Shown: positions 1 through 11,870 of the stretch, in pieces
Numbering within the stretch: the stretch's first letter is position 1
Layout of the letters: each line of letters starts with the position of its first letter
NCBI RefSeq assembly: GCF_035582795.1
Contig: NC_134365.1
Coordinates: forward strand, 133,761,077-133,825,076
Reading direction: 5' to 3'
Origin: Mycteria americana
Taxonomy: Eukaryota > Chordata > Aves > Ciconiiformes > Ciconiidae
Length of the DNA: 64,000 bases
Position numbers and translations under genes: made by a program
Notes under the pieces: model-generated
Seen by the model: only the letters and a program-made list of their open reading frames with translations
What the model was told of the DNA's origin: nothing
Database searches by the model: none

Positions 1-1297
1 TCAATACAAAACAAGTTTTGTCCACCTAACACAGGCAATTCAATTTATATTTCTTGTATATCTAACTTAAAATGACTACACGCACTGAAGTCAACAATGG
101 GAACATGACCTGCAGATGGCACCATCTTAGTAGGGTGACAAGCACGTAAGCATGATACAAATCCTGTCATCAAGAGAACTGTTCCTGGGGCACGTAATTA
201 TGCATGCATGCAATTTTTTCCTCAAGTATAAGGTTGGTATAAGGCTGGTATAAGGCTAAGTTCAGCTATAAGCTCTAGTCAATTGTAAGCATTCAAGGGC
301 TAGCTGAAAAAGTACAGCATAGGCCTTAAAGGTAATTCCTACTGACCTCCCAACTAGGCCTATCTGTGCTCTTTCCGACTGGCACATGCCATGGTCAACA
401 ATGAAAGGAAGTACAGAAACTTTCTGAAATTACTAACATGCTTTGCCAAGGAATATTAACATGCTTAGCTATAGAACAAAAAGAATTCTTGTCCTCAAAC
501 CCCAAGAATATAAAACATTATTACTATAAAGGCAAATAAGCTCTTCTAGTTTGCTAAAAACCAGGGAGGCAGCAATAGGATTTTCGACTGGTTTTGTCTG
601 CATATATGTGTAATAAGCGAGACAGCCCAGGCAAGACATTTAACAGGCAAGACCACCACAGCAAGAGACCACTGCAACTAATTTTCTTGGTAGTCAAGAA
701 CATTTCCTTGGTAGATCAACCAAGACAGGGCTGGCAACCAAGCCATCTAGCCTGCTCGGGAACAGAACGCCGATTTATGACTCAACTTTGGAGAGGGAAG
801 AGCCTTTAACAGCACTAAGCAGGACAGCCCTTACAAGGAGGAAACTGCACGTCTCCGCCACTGTCACACAAAGGCTTCACTCGCAAAGCCGGGACGCCAA
901 CCCGCCGAGCTTTGGACCCACCTCACCAGCAAGCGAAGGGCCTCATCCAGCCAACCCCAACCCGCTGCGACCAGCCTAACCTGCTCCCAGCACCGCCGCT
1001 CTGCCCCGCGCCTACTTCCAACTACCCTTTCCCTCAGCCCCGGCGTGCTGCAACTCGGCCCCCCGAAGCACCGCCGCCGTCCGCGCCCCCTCAGACCTCA
1101 CCGGCCCCAACGGCCGCGGCAGGGCTTGGAGGGAGGCACGGATCCCCTCAGTCTCCGAGCGCTGCCCCCACCCCGCAACGGCCCGCCCGGCCCCGCCACA
1201 CTCCGCCGGCCCCCGGCGCCCGCATCCGCCGTTCCTCGGCGCCCCCCCCCGCGCCTGCCTCGGCCCGTCCCTTGGGCGCCCCCCGGGCGGGTCTCAC
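1..1297 (-). other. EIF2S3: EIF2S3 intron 1 (5' part)
   Basis: On the minus strand this follows the donor GTGAG next to the first coding exon. The conserved second exon of eIF2 gamma (switch I and P-loop region, with a GHVAHGKST-type motif) was looked for on this strand and not found, so the intron runs off the left edge. From about 900 to 1297 it lies in the CpG island; the rest is A/T-rich. No repeat or RNA gene was recognised. Confidence 0.7.
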
Positions 1298-1366
1298 CAA
1301 GGTGGCGAGGTCCTGCCGGCTGAGGTGCGGCTGCCCCAGAGTCACTCCCGCCTCATCCCCCGCCAT
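1298..1366 (-). CDS. EIF2S3: EIF2S3 first coding exon (eIF2 subunit gamma, partial)
   Basis: This exon encodes the first 23 residues of the gamma subunit of translation initiation factor eIF2, the GTPase subunit of the complex that brings initiator tRNA to the 40S ribosome. On the minus strand it reads [20 protein letters not shown] followed by ATL, almost identical to the mammalian N-terminus as recalled ([20 protein letters not shown]). The start ATG (1364-1366) sits in a strong context (A at -3, G at +4). The exon ends CCTTG and is followed by a consensus GTGAG donor in phase 0. The open frame continues upstream of the ATG for about 480 nt without a stop, but that part is GC-rich low-complexity sequence, and the conserved start fixes the N-terminus. 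All GTPase motifs lie in exons beyond the left edge. Confidence 0.9.
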
Positions 1367-1667
1367 CTTGGCCCGAAGAGGAAGCGGGGAGGCTAGCGCG
1401 GCCGCCTGACCCCCGGCTGCACTCGGCGGCGGCGCCGCCGGCGCGCAGCCCGGCACCCGCCGGCCGGGGGACAGACGCCCGGCCTGGGGACCCGCCCCGC
1501 TGACCGGCGCGGGGCCGCCGCCAGCCCCGCCGCGGGGCGGGAGCGGCTCAGGCGCGCTTCGGGGCAGCCCCGAGAAGGACCCCGGTCGCCCTCGCGCCGG
1601 GTGATGCAACCCGGCCTGCCGCAGGGACCGCTCCGCGTGCGGCGGCGCCGCCAGGGAAGCGAGCGCG

Positions 1668-1684
1668 TGCGCATGCGCATGCGC
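1668..1684. promoter_or_regulatory. overlapping tandem NRF1 motifs
   Basis: Two copies of TGCGCATGCGC (1668-1678 and 1674-1684) overlap by five bases. This is the palindromic core of the NRF1 consensus YGCGCAYGCGCR. A Sp1-type GC box follows directly. NRF1 typically drives CpG-island housekeeping promoters, which fits eIF2 gamma. Confidence 0.6.
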
Positions 1685-1800
1685 GGGGCGGGGCCGCGGC
1701 GACGAGAGGGCGCCTTGCGCCTGCGCCTTGTGCCTGCCGCCGGGTAACGGTCGTGGGCTGAGGGTGGTGCGGGGCTGCTGAGGGGAGGCCCGGGGGGGCG

Positions 1801-4800
1801 GGTTAAAACGCACATCTAGGGAGTACGTGTGGGTGGTCTTACACACAGTTAGTGCTGGTGGTACAAGTGTCTGGGGAATCCGTGCTTCTAAGTGTTTCTG
1901 TGGAAAGGAGATTGTCTTTTGTCTACGACAGGCCGGCTGGGCCCGCGGTGACTTTTGTGCTAAGTGCTGTGTGTACTACATAAAGTAAAATACTGCCATT
2001 GGTTCAGTAGGGCGTTCAGGATGGGGACCTAGTTTAGTTGAAAGATGCACCAAAAAAAGGAGATTCATACTGTGTTTATGCTTTATGTCTAACAGCATGA
2101 CAATGTAGGTTTAGTTGGTGTAGCGAGTGGGTGTGATGCAGAAAGGAAGATGGGGGTAAAATTGAAGCAAGATATGCTTGTATGTACTGGAAATGAGCAT
2201 ATCTAATTTGAGGTCTGATCAGCTTATCTGCTTGAACAGTAAAATGTCACTCTGCATATGTTAGTAATCTCTGCTGGCCATCGGCCTGATAACATTTTGA
2301 ATTTAACCTTTCTCTTGTTACTGCCTTTTGTAGGCTGAGTGCTTAGTGTTAGGGAGACCATACAGATATAAGACCCTGCCCCAAGATACGAACAGCTTGA
2401 ATCTTTTGTACCAAACAGCTAAAAACCCTGCCAAATGCGTGCTGTTTTCAGAGTTGAGTACGACATAAATGCTTTAAAAAATCTAATAAAATCCCTGATC
2501 CAGTGGTGAGAGCCAGCTTACAAGGTTCAACAGAGAGTAAAGGCCAAATTCACAACCCTCCCCCGTGGGAAATTGAATTGACTTCTCCTTCATGGAAACT
2601 TCTTAAAGGCATAGAGGTTGTTGCTACTAATAGGATTTCTTCTATGATCAGAGAAACAGGTTTCAATGTAAGTAACCAATTATGTCAAATACATGCACAT
2701 TCATCAACAGTGGCTTTGCCTGCTGGAAAATGTGATGGTTCTCAGGTTTTGCCTGGCTAACTGCTTGGGTCAAAAAAACAGGTTTGGAGCACACAGCCAT
2801 GTGATTGAAATGTGATGATGGAAATCTGTATAAAACTGGTATGCCTGGTTTGGCAATGCTTGTAACCTCTGACTTTCGCAAATACTACTATTTCCATTCT
2901 TTCCTGATACGAGAGCTAGGAATGAGTTCTGCTGTGTCTACCTAGAGCAAATACATTGCCAGCATTCTTGTTTTGAAGAAATGAATATGAAAATGTGGTA
3001 AGAAGCTTTACAGTGTGTATAATGGTGTTGCCAGTGACAAGATGTGTTTTGTCTTGCGACCCAATGATTTTGCACATTGGTCTGGAAAGTAAGTTCTCGT
3101 ATCTAATCTTTCATCAGGCCACATGATGTTTTCAATTTTGTATAAAATATGTCACTTCTGGGAAAAACAATAGATGCTTATGACCGAGATACACAAAGTA
3201 TAGTGGGGAACATGATGCAATACTTGGTTGTAGTTGCCTCGACGTCCATGCATGTATAATCACTCTTTTATGAAAATGAACTGAAAATACTAGACTCTGT
3301 AGTTACTTTGCTGTTTAAATTATGCAATAATGCAGTGCAATGTAAAATTATGGAAACAGTTTTTGTCACATTTGCAGCAGCCTTTAGAAAGAATTTAATC
3401 CTTGCCAAGAACTCTGTCAGGAATCTGAAAAAAAAATAAACTGTTGCTCCTATTTTAACAATGAGATTATACATTTTACATATTCTGAGATAGTCTTGTT
3501 ACTTTGATTCACTGTATTTGGGAATATTTGTGGTATGAATAAAACCCAGAAAAGTCTAAAGCCTGCGAATGTCTAATTAAAGCAGATAAAAACATTTCTA
3601 GGAGTTGTGAAGTATATTATGCATATATGTATAAATTAAATGTTTAGAATTATTCAAATGAAATGGTAAACAGTATATTAATATAACTCAAAAATGTATG
3701 TCCAGAGTTTTATTCATTGCAATAGTCTCATTTAAGCCAGTGGGAACTACTTAGTAACCAACTTTGTACAGATGCCTGAATCAGAGGGGTCACCCAAATC
3801 TCTATGTAAATTAGTATTAACTAAGGTAATGTTGATACCGCTGGTCATTGTCGAGGGCCCAAATTTAACACTCACATTTTTATTTAGGAAATTAGAATTG
3901 AGGCGTTATTAACATATTTAGATTTTTCAGTAGAGGCAAATTGTCCAATGTGAAGCAGAAGGAGATGGGGGGGGGTGCTTTTAAATGTTGAGAATAAGTA
4001 TTTCAAAGCTGTTGGGCTTTTTTGTTTTTTTGGCTAGGTTTGAGGTTGTCTTCTGCGGCAGCGTGTAGGAGAGACCTGAAGATCGTCTTACACCTCAGCT
4101 TGCTACGAACTTCAAACAGCAAAATGACAGTCAGGTAAACCCAAAACTGTCCTGCTAGCTTTTTCCACCCTTGCTGACCTATGAAGGTCAAAAGCCCGAA
4201 GAGGGCAGAAGGATGCATGAAGTTTTGGTTGTATCACTTCTGTGTATGAGAAACTTACTCTGTACTCTAGTTTTAATTTGCTGAAGCAGGAGGTGTGAGT
4301 GGGTACGTGCTTGGTACAGCAGAAGATACATCCTATGAATAAGGGGGAGAAAGAAAGTCTTTGCTTTGAGACTTAGGCAGCTGGAACGGTAGCTGTCTTG
4401 GCAGTCAGTACGTAAAGATTGGTTTAAGTGCACAATTAACAGGTTTTTAAACAGAGACTGGGGAGATGGGGCAAATTTACGGTGTGAGTAACCAGATGAG
4501 GTGGAATAGTATGACATTTGCTGAGTGGAGAGAGGCCGGGCTGTTGGGATGAAGGACTGAATGGGAGCAGGTTGATTGTAGTGTGGAACAAGCAGGCGGT
4601 GAGGGAGCAGTAGGAGGGCGGTTGAATAGAGTGGGAAGAGCAGTGGGAAGTCTTTTGTGAAGCAGTGCATGCAATAGCTGGTTCGTTGTGTGAAGCTGTG
4701 AAAGGTGGGAAAGACGTTCAGCTTGGGGGTGGCAGCTATAGAGGAGGTACGCTCTTGTTTTATAAATCAAGAATGGGGTGGGGGTGGTAACAAGAGACTG

Positions 4801-5095
4801 AAAATAGGCAGCAAAGGGGATGGGAATGGCAATAAACAGGGAGAGGATGGCAGCGTGCGGCCTGCTATTTAAAGCAGTGAGTGACACAGAAGGTGACGGG
4901 GAGGTAGGTAGCAGGTAGCGAATGGTTTGGGAGTGGCAGCGCCAAACCAAAGGTCCACGTAGTTTAGTTCACCTCTCACAATAAAGTCGCAGCGTGCCAG
5001 GCAAAGAGAGAAAGCAAGGAGGTGGTGTTTGTACTGAGGCAAAGCCCCGTTCATCCCACGCTGGGCTGCCGTGTTTCCCGTGAGCTGCGCACAGT
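1801..5095. other. intergenic DNA between EIF2S3 and KLHL15 promoters
   Basis: About 3.3 kb without a recognisable gene. The stretch from about 3960 to 4950 is purine-rich on the plus strand. This gives two pyrimidine-coded minus-strand open frames of about 157-160 codons with Leu/Pro/Ser-rich, non-protein-like products. No repeat family was identified. Confidence 0.5.
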
Positions 5096-5099
5096 TTGT

Positions 5100-6560
5100 T
5101 GCTCGAGGGCAGCTACACTGAGCGCCTGTGGCCGGCGGCCCTGACCCGTCGGGCTCTGGTGACCTGGTTCCCACGGTTCCCCGTGGTGACCCTGGTTCCC
5201 CGGCTGGCAAGGCTGCCTGTGGCAAGAAGGGAGCTGGGATCAGCCTGCGGCTGGCCAGGTGTCGGGGGAGGAGTTCAGCAAGCTCCTGACAGGGGTTGCT
5301 GTTGCCCGGGGTGGGTTTCAGCTCAACACCCCCGCGGGGCTGCTGCCGGGACAAGCGAGAGCTGCAGAAGTGTTGAGGAAAGGGGCCGTGGTTTGCAGCA
5401 GGACCCGGCCGGGAGGCTGAGGGGTGGAAGAGAACGGCACACCCTTGAGCCACCAAAGGTGGACGCTTGCGGGTGAGCGTCCTCACGAGCCAGACGCAGA
5501 CCATGCTTGTCGGTGCCGCTTTCCCGAGGCCCTGCCATGCGCGGCCTCCGCTAGGCTCCGGTAAGGGGCTCCTCTGCCAGGGACGTGCCCGGTCTCCCCG
5601 TGGCTGCCGGTGTGGGCTGGCGGGGCCAGGGCCGGCCCGGCGTCTGGCTGACACTGCAAGGGGCAGGGAGGTGCCAGTGGGACAGGGCACGCTGCCGGGC
5701 GCGGGGCGGGGGTTGCCGAGCCGAGCCGGGCCGGGCCGCCCCGAGGCGGGGGCGCGGCGGTGGCGGTTTGCCGCCCCGGGCGCGCCCCCCCCTCCTCCGG
5801 GCCCGCAGGTGGCGGCGGAAGTGACGGCCGGCGCGGGGTGCCTATCGCGGGGGAAGATGGCGCCTGCGGCCGTGCTAGGCAGCGCAGAAGGTAAACAAGT
5901 GTGAGCGGCGGGGGGCGGGCGGGAGCGGCAGGGACCCCGGGGGCGAGGCCAGGGCAGGCAGGGCCGGGAGCCCGGTGCCCGGGCGGCGCGGCACTGCGCG
6001 GCGGGGGGCGGCTCCCCACCTCCCCCTGAGCACGGACCGCGGGGAGGAGGGAGCCCAGGATCCCCCCTTCCTCCTTCTCCGCCTCCTCCTCCTCCCGGCT
6101 TTGCCTCAGCCATTGCCCCTCTCTTCAGCCCCCCGGCGCCTCCCTCCGCCGCCGCCACCGCCGCCCCCGGCTTTATGTTACACAGAGGCCCCCCTCTCCA
6201 CCGGTCCAGCGGGAGGAGCCGCGTCTTCAGCGCCGCCGCTGCCGAGAGGTAGGTGAAGCCGCCGCCGGGGTCCCTTGAGCCTCCCCGCTGCTGCCTGCCC
6301 CACCGAGGGCCTTCAGGGACCCTCGTCCCCCGGCTCCGCCGGCCGAGGCAGGCGGGGGCGGCGAGCCGGGTGCCCGCGAGCTCCGGGGATGGGGGCGGCG
6401 GGCACGGCCGAGCCGGGCCGGGCGGGCAGGCGCCATGAAAGGCTTGGGCGCCCGCGGGGCGGGGGATTGCGGGGCGGCCTCCGAGGGGCGGCCGCGGCCC
6501 CGAGGCGGGCGCCGAGGGCTCGTGTGGCGGCACGGCTGTAACTCCGAGCCGCCTGCCCCG
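5100..6560 (+). promoter_or_regulatory. KLHL15: CpG island, probable KLHL15 promoter and non-coding first exon
   Basis: This is the second CpG-rich block and the only one between EIF2S3 and the KLHL15 coding exons. It is the natural KLHL15 promoter, because in human the gene diverges from EIF2S3 and has a non-coding 5' exon. Two plausible donors are seen on the plus strand: AGAAG|GTAAAC at 5890/5891 and GAGAG|GTAGGT at 6248/6249. An AAGATGGCGCC sequence (5854-5864) resembles a YY1 initiator-type element. A 580-codon minus-strand open frame spans the island but is GC-rich low-complexity sequence and was rejected. Transcript data would be needed to choose between the donors. Confidence 0.65.
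5840..5890 (+). other. KLHL15: candidate KLHL15 5' UTR exon end with donor
   Basis: The donor AAG|GTAAAC at 5891 matches the consensus well and lies about 30 nt after an ATG at 5857. Splicing to the acceptor at 14987 would give a 5' UTR with an upstream ATG. The exon's 5' end cannot be fixed from sequence. Confidence 0.35.
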
Positions 6561-7742
6561 TTCGTCGGGGAGCTCGGCCTGTGAGCTTTCGCTTACAGCG
6601 GAACGTGTCAAGCAGACGAGCTGAAGTAGGTCATCTGAGTTCCTGCCCGAAAATGGCTATTTTGCGGTCAGTGACGTTGGGGGAGAAAAAAGTATCAGTG
6701 AGCAGAAAGAGTAGACTGCCGCTCAGGAGTGGTACTGGCGCTTTGACCTATTTGGTAAATACTTAAATGTCGCTTAAAAATTTAAAGTTCTTGGGTTTTT
6801 TGGTGTTCGGGTTTTTGTTGGTGTTTTTTTCCCCCCTCCTTTAGAAGAAGGATAGGGGAACCATAAAGCTGTTACGGGATAAAAGGGCAGAACTACTAAG
6901 TCTGGCTTCCTGTTGACTTTTTCGTTGTGTATACTTGTCCCTAAGGTAATAATCCAGCTCTTGCACCACCGTTGCCCCAGTTCACACTCAGATCCCCTCA
7001 GCATACTACTGTACACCAACATCCTTTCTGTCTTTTTCCTTCCAACACCTAGCCAACGTGTTTTAATTTCTACCACGTCCTATAAACTTTCCCACTGTCA
7101 CTCATTTCCTTTCACTTTCCTTAATTATACCCTGTGCTGGTTTGGACCTACACATGTGTTGATTTGCCTTTTAGCAAGCAAAGCAGAACAGATAACTGTT
7201 GAGCTCACACTGGAGACACCAGATATTTTTCATTTATCTAGCTGCCAATTTGGGGGGGAATTTGTAGATATTTAATATGTTTGAGATTTCTGTTTTTCTG
7301 ACAAATGAGGTTGACATTTGGCAATGAGGTCAAAAGCTGCGTGTCTTGAACAAAAGGCACAATCTCATTAATCTCATTTTCTCAGAAGATGCTAGAAGTA
7401 TTAACTAAGTTAGCAATAAATATACAGATAATAACAAGAAGATAATTGTAAAGGGTAGTTTAACTATCTTAATTTAGATTAAAATTATTTTTACTAATAT
7501 AGTTTAAATACTACTTGTAGCTTATTACCTTTTTATTATGCTAAAAATTTATGTGACAAGAGTCCAAACACTTTGATACAAAAAAGTAGGATTAGACTTC
7601 TGCTGCTAAGAAATACTTAACTTGCTACTTTTCTGTGTAAAACACACTGTGATTTTCTTGGTAAATATTTTCACAATGAGAAAATCATTCTTTATTATTT
7701 ATTTTTTCTTAAATTTCAAAAAAATATTCTTTATATTAGCCA

Positions 7743-7774
7743 CGTGTGTGTGTGTATATATGTGTGTGTATGTG

Positions 7775-7797
<23 letters not shown>
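7743..7797. repeat. (TG)n/(TA)n microsatellite
   Basis: A run of GT dinucleotides interrupted by TATATA changes into a pure TA run of about 24 bases. It lies inside the KLHL15 5' intron and is likely polymorphic in length. Confidence 0.9.
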
Positions 7798-7805
<8 letters not shown>

Positions 7806-10800
7806 AAGGAATGTTGGCACTGGGGATAAAGCAGTCCTGTCCAGTTTGAGAGCAGTGGCAAATCTGTAGTTTTCAACGCTACCATCATTTAACTCTAGGT
7901 ATTAGTGATACAAGTTTTTCTAGTTAAAGGCAATTCTCATTCTTATGGTTATATTAAAAATATTTTATACTGGTCACCTGTTCTGGTATCTGTAAATGTA
8001 ATTGGAAGAGCATTGAGCTGACCTTTCTCTACGTTCAAGAGTATGTTTTTCTGTACAGGTGTAGTGATGTAATGATCTTTTAGCCAAATGGTTTAAACTA
8101 TCTTAATGTCTGTGAAGTGCAGTTACATCATCCGCATAATGGACTAATAGGATGAGAAACTAATGTATATCTCATTGATGTTAATTCATGAGACAGAAGC
8201 TGAGTTTGGATTCAGTTAGGTGAAGTTCAACTGGTCAAGTAACTACAGCTGATGCATATGTCTGGCAGTCTTAAAATGCTTGTCAAGCATGTACTTTCAT
8301 CAGAATCCTTTTGATAGTCATCCTTAAATCAGCTTTAGCTTGATTTAAGGGCTGAGCTGGGGAGCATATTTTATTCTCTGATAGCTAGTGTTGTAAAATG
8401 GGAAGTTTTCTGACATATAATCAATTAGTATTCATCTAAATTCAACATACATGAAAACTATACTCTTCAGCAGTATTTTAAAACAAAATGGTTCTGATCT
8501 TTTGTGTGTGTGTGTGCTTGTAACATTTGGATCCTTCTGTGTAGAAAGGCTGAATTGGGTTATAGTATAAGTTTTTTTAGGAACAGAGAGTAATATGAGC
8601 TGAGAAACCAATCCATTATGAATATGTGCGTATGAGAGTACCAACACATCTGCTTGAGTTAGAGGTTTCTCAAAAAGAAAAGAGAACAAAATACACTCTT
8701 CTGGTACTGTACTCCAAGAAGATCGCTAAAGACGACTCAGCAGGGTTCTAGCATACTTACAGAGTGACGTATAACCATACTGAGCTGAGACACAATCCAT
8801 ACTGCGTTTTAGTATGTTTGGTTATAACTGGTTCTGATAATGCTTCTGGCATAACCATAATGACCTCAGAGACAACTGATGTGTTAAATATTGCCACTGT
8901 TGTTATGAACTGATGCAGATCGCTCGGAGATAGCAACATGGATAGAGGTTGTAAGAGGAGCTGTCATGGTCAGATGCGTGCCCCTAAGAAATTCTTCATG
9001 CAGTGTGGACAGTTTTCAGGAGTACCCAAGTTTTAATTTCTAGAGTTCTGGCAGTCTGGTTCCTCTGACTGGCAGTAATTGGTAAGCTCCTAACTCCTTG
9101 CTTCTAAAGTAATCCAGTGTTTTTGGAATTCTCACCACGGATTGGGTGAAGTTTTTAGTGTGAACCTACCAATGTGTTTAAGATAAATTGTTTCCCAAAC
9201 TTAGCATATTAATTATAAAGGATTTTAGATAAAACATACAAACTTGATGTGTTTCTTTGTTTCCTACCTTTGCAATTGTTGTAGCAATGCAGAGTTTCAA
9301 TATCCACTGATTATTGATCTATCTCACTTTTATGTCATTCCTTCTGTGCTGTTAGTGGGGAATTATGATGAAAAATGGTGGTTCGGACAAAGTTTAATGG
9401 TTTTAGTGTCAAACCATGTAAACAAAGGTTTAATTTGGCAGATAAATTATTTATACTGTGTAAATGTATATTTATACACCCATGGCGTTCTCACTCATTG
9501 CAGTACACTGCATTCAAAGGCCCAGTTTTTAGTGATGAATATGTGCAGTTGTGAATGTTTTGCTTGTATGTGCAAATGCCTGTGTGTTGTATTTTCATAT
9601 GTGTGTATAACATCTGAGTATGGAGGAATGTCCTATTTGTGCAGGAAAGTGTTTTAACAAAATAAGAGTCAGAGAATTCTGCTCAAAACAGTCTTTGCTA
9701 TGCACCTCACTGAATAAAGCATACGTAATGGCTTTAAAATTTGCATTTAAATGCATGCATTTGATGGATGAAAGGAATGGCATAGATGGAATAGATTATT
9801 GGATTTTAAGCTCTGTTTCAGTACTTTGTGTAACCAAAGTATGGGTCTGTATGTCTGGTGAAAGATCTTTTCATGTAACTCGCAGATACCGTGTTTTATT
9901 ATGTGAAAATTTTTTGTTCAGCTGTGTTCACATAGCTGTTTTCTCAGAATTTCTATGAGGTAGGTAGAATGAACAAGAACTTCAAAATCTGTAAACACAG
10001 GGACTTGCTAGTTCTGTCTCAGCATCTCAAATGGGTTATTAAGGAACAGCAGTAAAGGAAATCAGAAATCTGCCTTTCAGCTGGTGTGCTAGAGTTGGTA
10101 TTGCCAGTACTTTCCTAGAACAATAAGATTCTATCCCTAGAAAGTGCATATAAGCTTATATATTACATAAACACACTTATTTAAACACCCTTTTTCAGGA
10201 AGTACTGCTTTTGGATAGATTTTTAAATCAAGCAGGGCATGAGCCAAAAGCGGGTATTCTATAACTTCCTTCTCTATAGCCTGTGTATTTAGACTCCATT
10301 TCTTTTGCTTGTGACTAAGAGCCTCAGACACCCTGAGGAAAGAAGGTTGTTCTTGTTTAGCAAGAAAAAGCAGTCTGGAACAGGGTTTTCAGACTTTTAT
10401 TACAGCTGCGGAATAAAGATGAGAAATCAGTGTTCCAAGTAAGTGCTTTTACAGTCACGGCAGAGTAGAGTCTGTAGTGCATTATGCGCTAAAAGAGGAA
10501 GAAATGTCAGGAAAAGCTAATAAGGTTAAGTGTATTTCTCTTGGCTTTTCAGCAGAGAATCTTACTTCCTGTGCTGCATTATACTGGTCAGCTCTAGTAT
10601 GCGCAGAACAATGCAGAACGTCAACTTAGAATTCCCCCCCCCCCTTCATTGTTTATACATTGGAAATTTTTGTTCCAGTTTTCTTATAGACCACTGTAGG
10701 CTACGTGTCTTCCTTAGGATTAAGTGTGCTATTGTGATTTGCACGGGTGAAGAAAATATAACTCTAAATTTTGCATTTTTATTGAAAATATTAAAAAAAA

Positions 10801-11744
10801 ATCATTATGTTATTGTCCTCTGGGAAATAAGCTGCAGCATTTGAATAGTGCATAGAATTACATCTAAGATTGCAAGTCTGTGTGTGGGAGGAATGGCATA
10901 GCTATGCTTTAGAAAAATGACTTCATTTGAGAGTATTTTGTATTGCTTTTTTGATATTTGAACTACCGCATTGCTATTTGCTTTTGACTGAGGATATTAG
11001 CTGTAGAAATGAAGATTTTTTCCAGTTGATCATAGTATGCATTTAACTATCTAGTTTCCTAGTCTGTGCTATTTTAACCTGCTTTTGTATTTGCACTGGC
11101 CAATACATTTTTGTGGTGTAAAGAAGAATGTATCTGCTGATATTGTGCGTGGCTTTGTGCCAAAAAAGGGATATTTACTCCTTTAATGCAGGAAGACAAG
11201 TAGTCTTTCGCTTTTCACTCATAGAATTCTGAAGCTTCTTTAGATGGTGTTATAGAGAAGTCGTACTGGTTTTGTCTCTGCTTAAGTAATTATTAAATGC
11301 TGTCTGATGTTTGGGAGGAAAAATATTTTGAGATTGAAAACTGTAGATTAACTAAAAATAATATAAGCAGGGATGTGAAAAGAAAGATTAAGTGACTTAA
11401 ACCCCCACATTTTTAAAACATTCTGAAGTAATAATTTCAGAGTGTTGACCACTTTTACCATTGTAGAGTTTTGCGGCTGACTTTTGACTTTAATATATTT
11501 TTACAGAATAGCCAGTTTTAGGGAGATGTGAAAATTAGAACCCTAAAAGGTGTTCCCTAAATGCAGGGGGTTTTTAAATGTATTTTGGTGATTCCTAACA
11601 CCTTATTTTTTGATAGACTTAAAATTTGAAGGGTAATAGCTTATATCTGATTTTTGTGTGTGTGTCTTAATGTATTTAATCAGAAGTAAAAGGATGGTTG
11701 CAAAAAAAAAAAAATATCAGTGCGTTCTCTATGTAAAAGGAGCT

Positions 11745-11870
11745 TGATCACAGGATCACACAGACTGGTTGAGGTTGGAAGGCACCTCTGGAGGTCACCT
11801 GGTCCACCTCACCCCCCCACTCAGCAGGACCACCTAGAGCTGGTTGCCCAGGACTCTCTCTGGTGTTGTT
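11745..11870 (-). mobile_element. CR1-type non-LTR retroposon fragment
   Basis: The plus strand shows GATCACACAGACTGGTTGAG then GTTGGAAGGCACCTCTGGAG, TCACCTGGTCCACCTC, a C run, and AGCTGGTTGCCCAGGACTC. This is the reverse complement of the conserved 3' region of avian CR1 LINEs (consensus like TCATAGAATGGTTTGGGTTG followed by GAAGGGACC...). The copy is short and diverged, 5'-truncated as is usual, and non-coding. It is the clearest indication that the host is a bird. Confidence 0.85.

Larger units (their letters stand above)
900..1800. promoter_or_regulatory. EIF2S3: CpG island, EIF2S3 promoter
   Basis: This stretch is dense in CpG and GC and lies in otherwise AT-rich DNA. It contains the EIF2S3 start codon and several GC boxes (GGGGCGGGGCC near 1684). 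No TATA box is seen. The start codon context CAAGATGGCGG resembles a YY1 element, common at housekeeping transcription starts. The transcription start is expected upstream (higher coordinates) of 1366. Long open frames here, on both strands, are products of GC-rich composition. Confidence 0.8.

Noticed and set aside
1148-1846. 232-codon minus-strand frame as a longer EIF2S3 N-terminus
   Set aside because: Only the 23 residues from 1366 to 1298 are conserved. The upstream part is compositional, and the downstream part is intron after a consensus donor.
4188-4950. Minus-strand frames of 157 and 160 codons
   Set aside because: They arise from a purine-rich plus strand and give Leu/Ser/Pro-rich products that overlap in different frames; no homology recognised.
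4869-6611. 580-codon open frame on the minus strand across the second CpG island
   Set aside because: The product is Pro/Ala/Gly/Arg-rich low-complexity sequence with no domain. GC-rich islands lack stop codons by composition, and KLHL15 transcription runs the other way.
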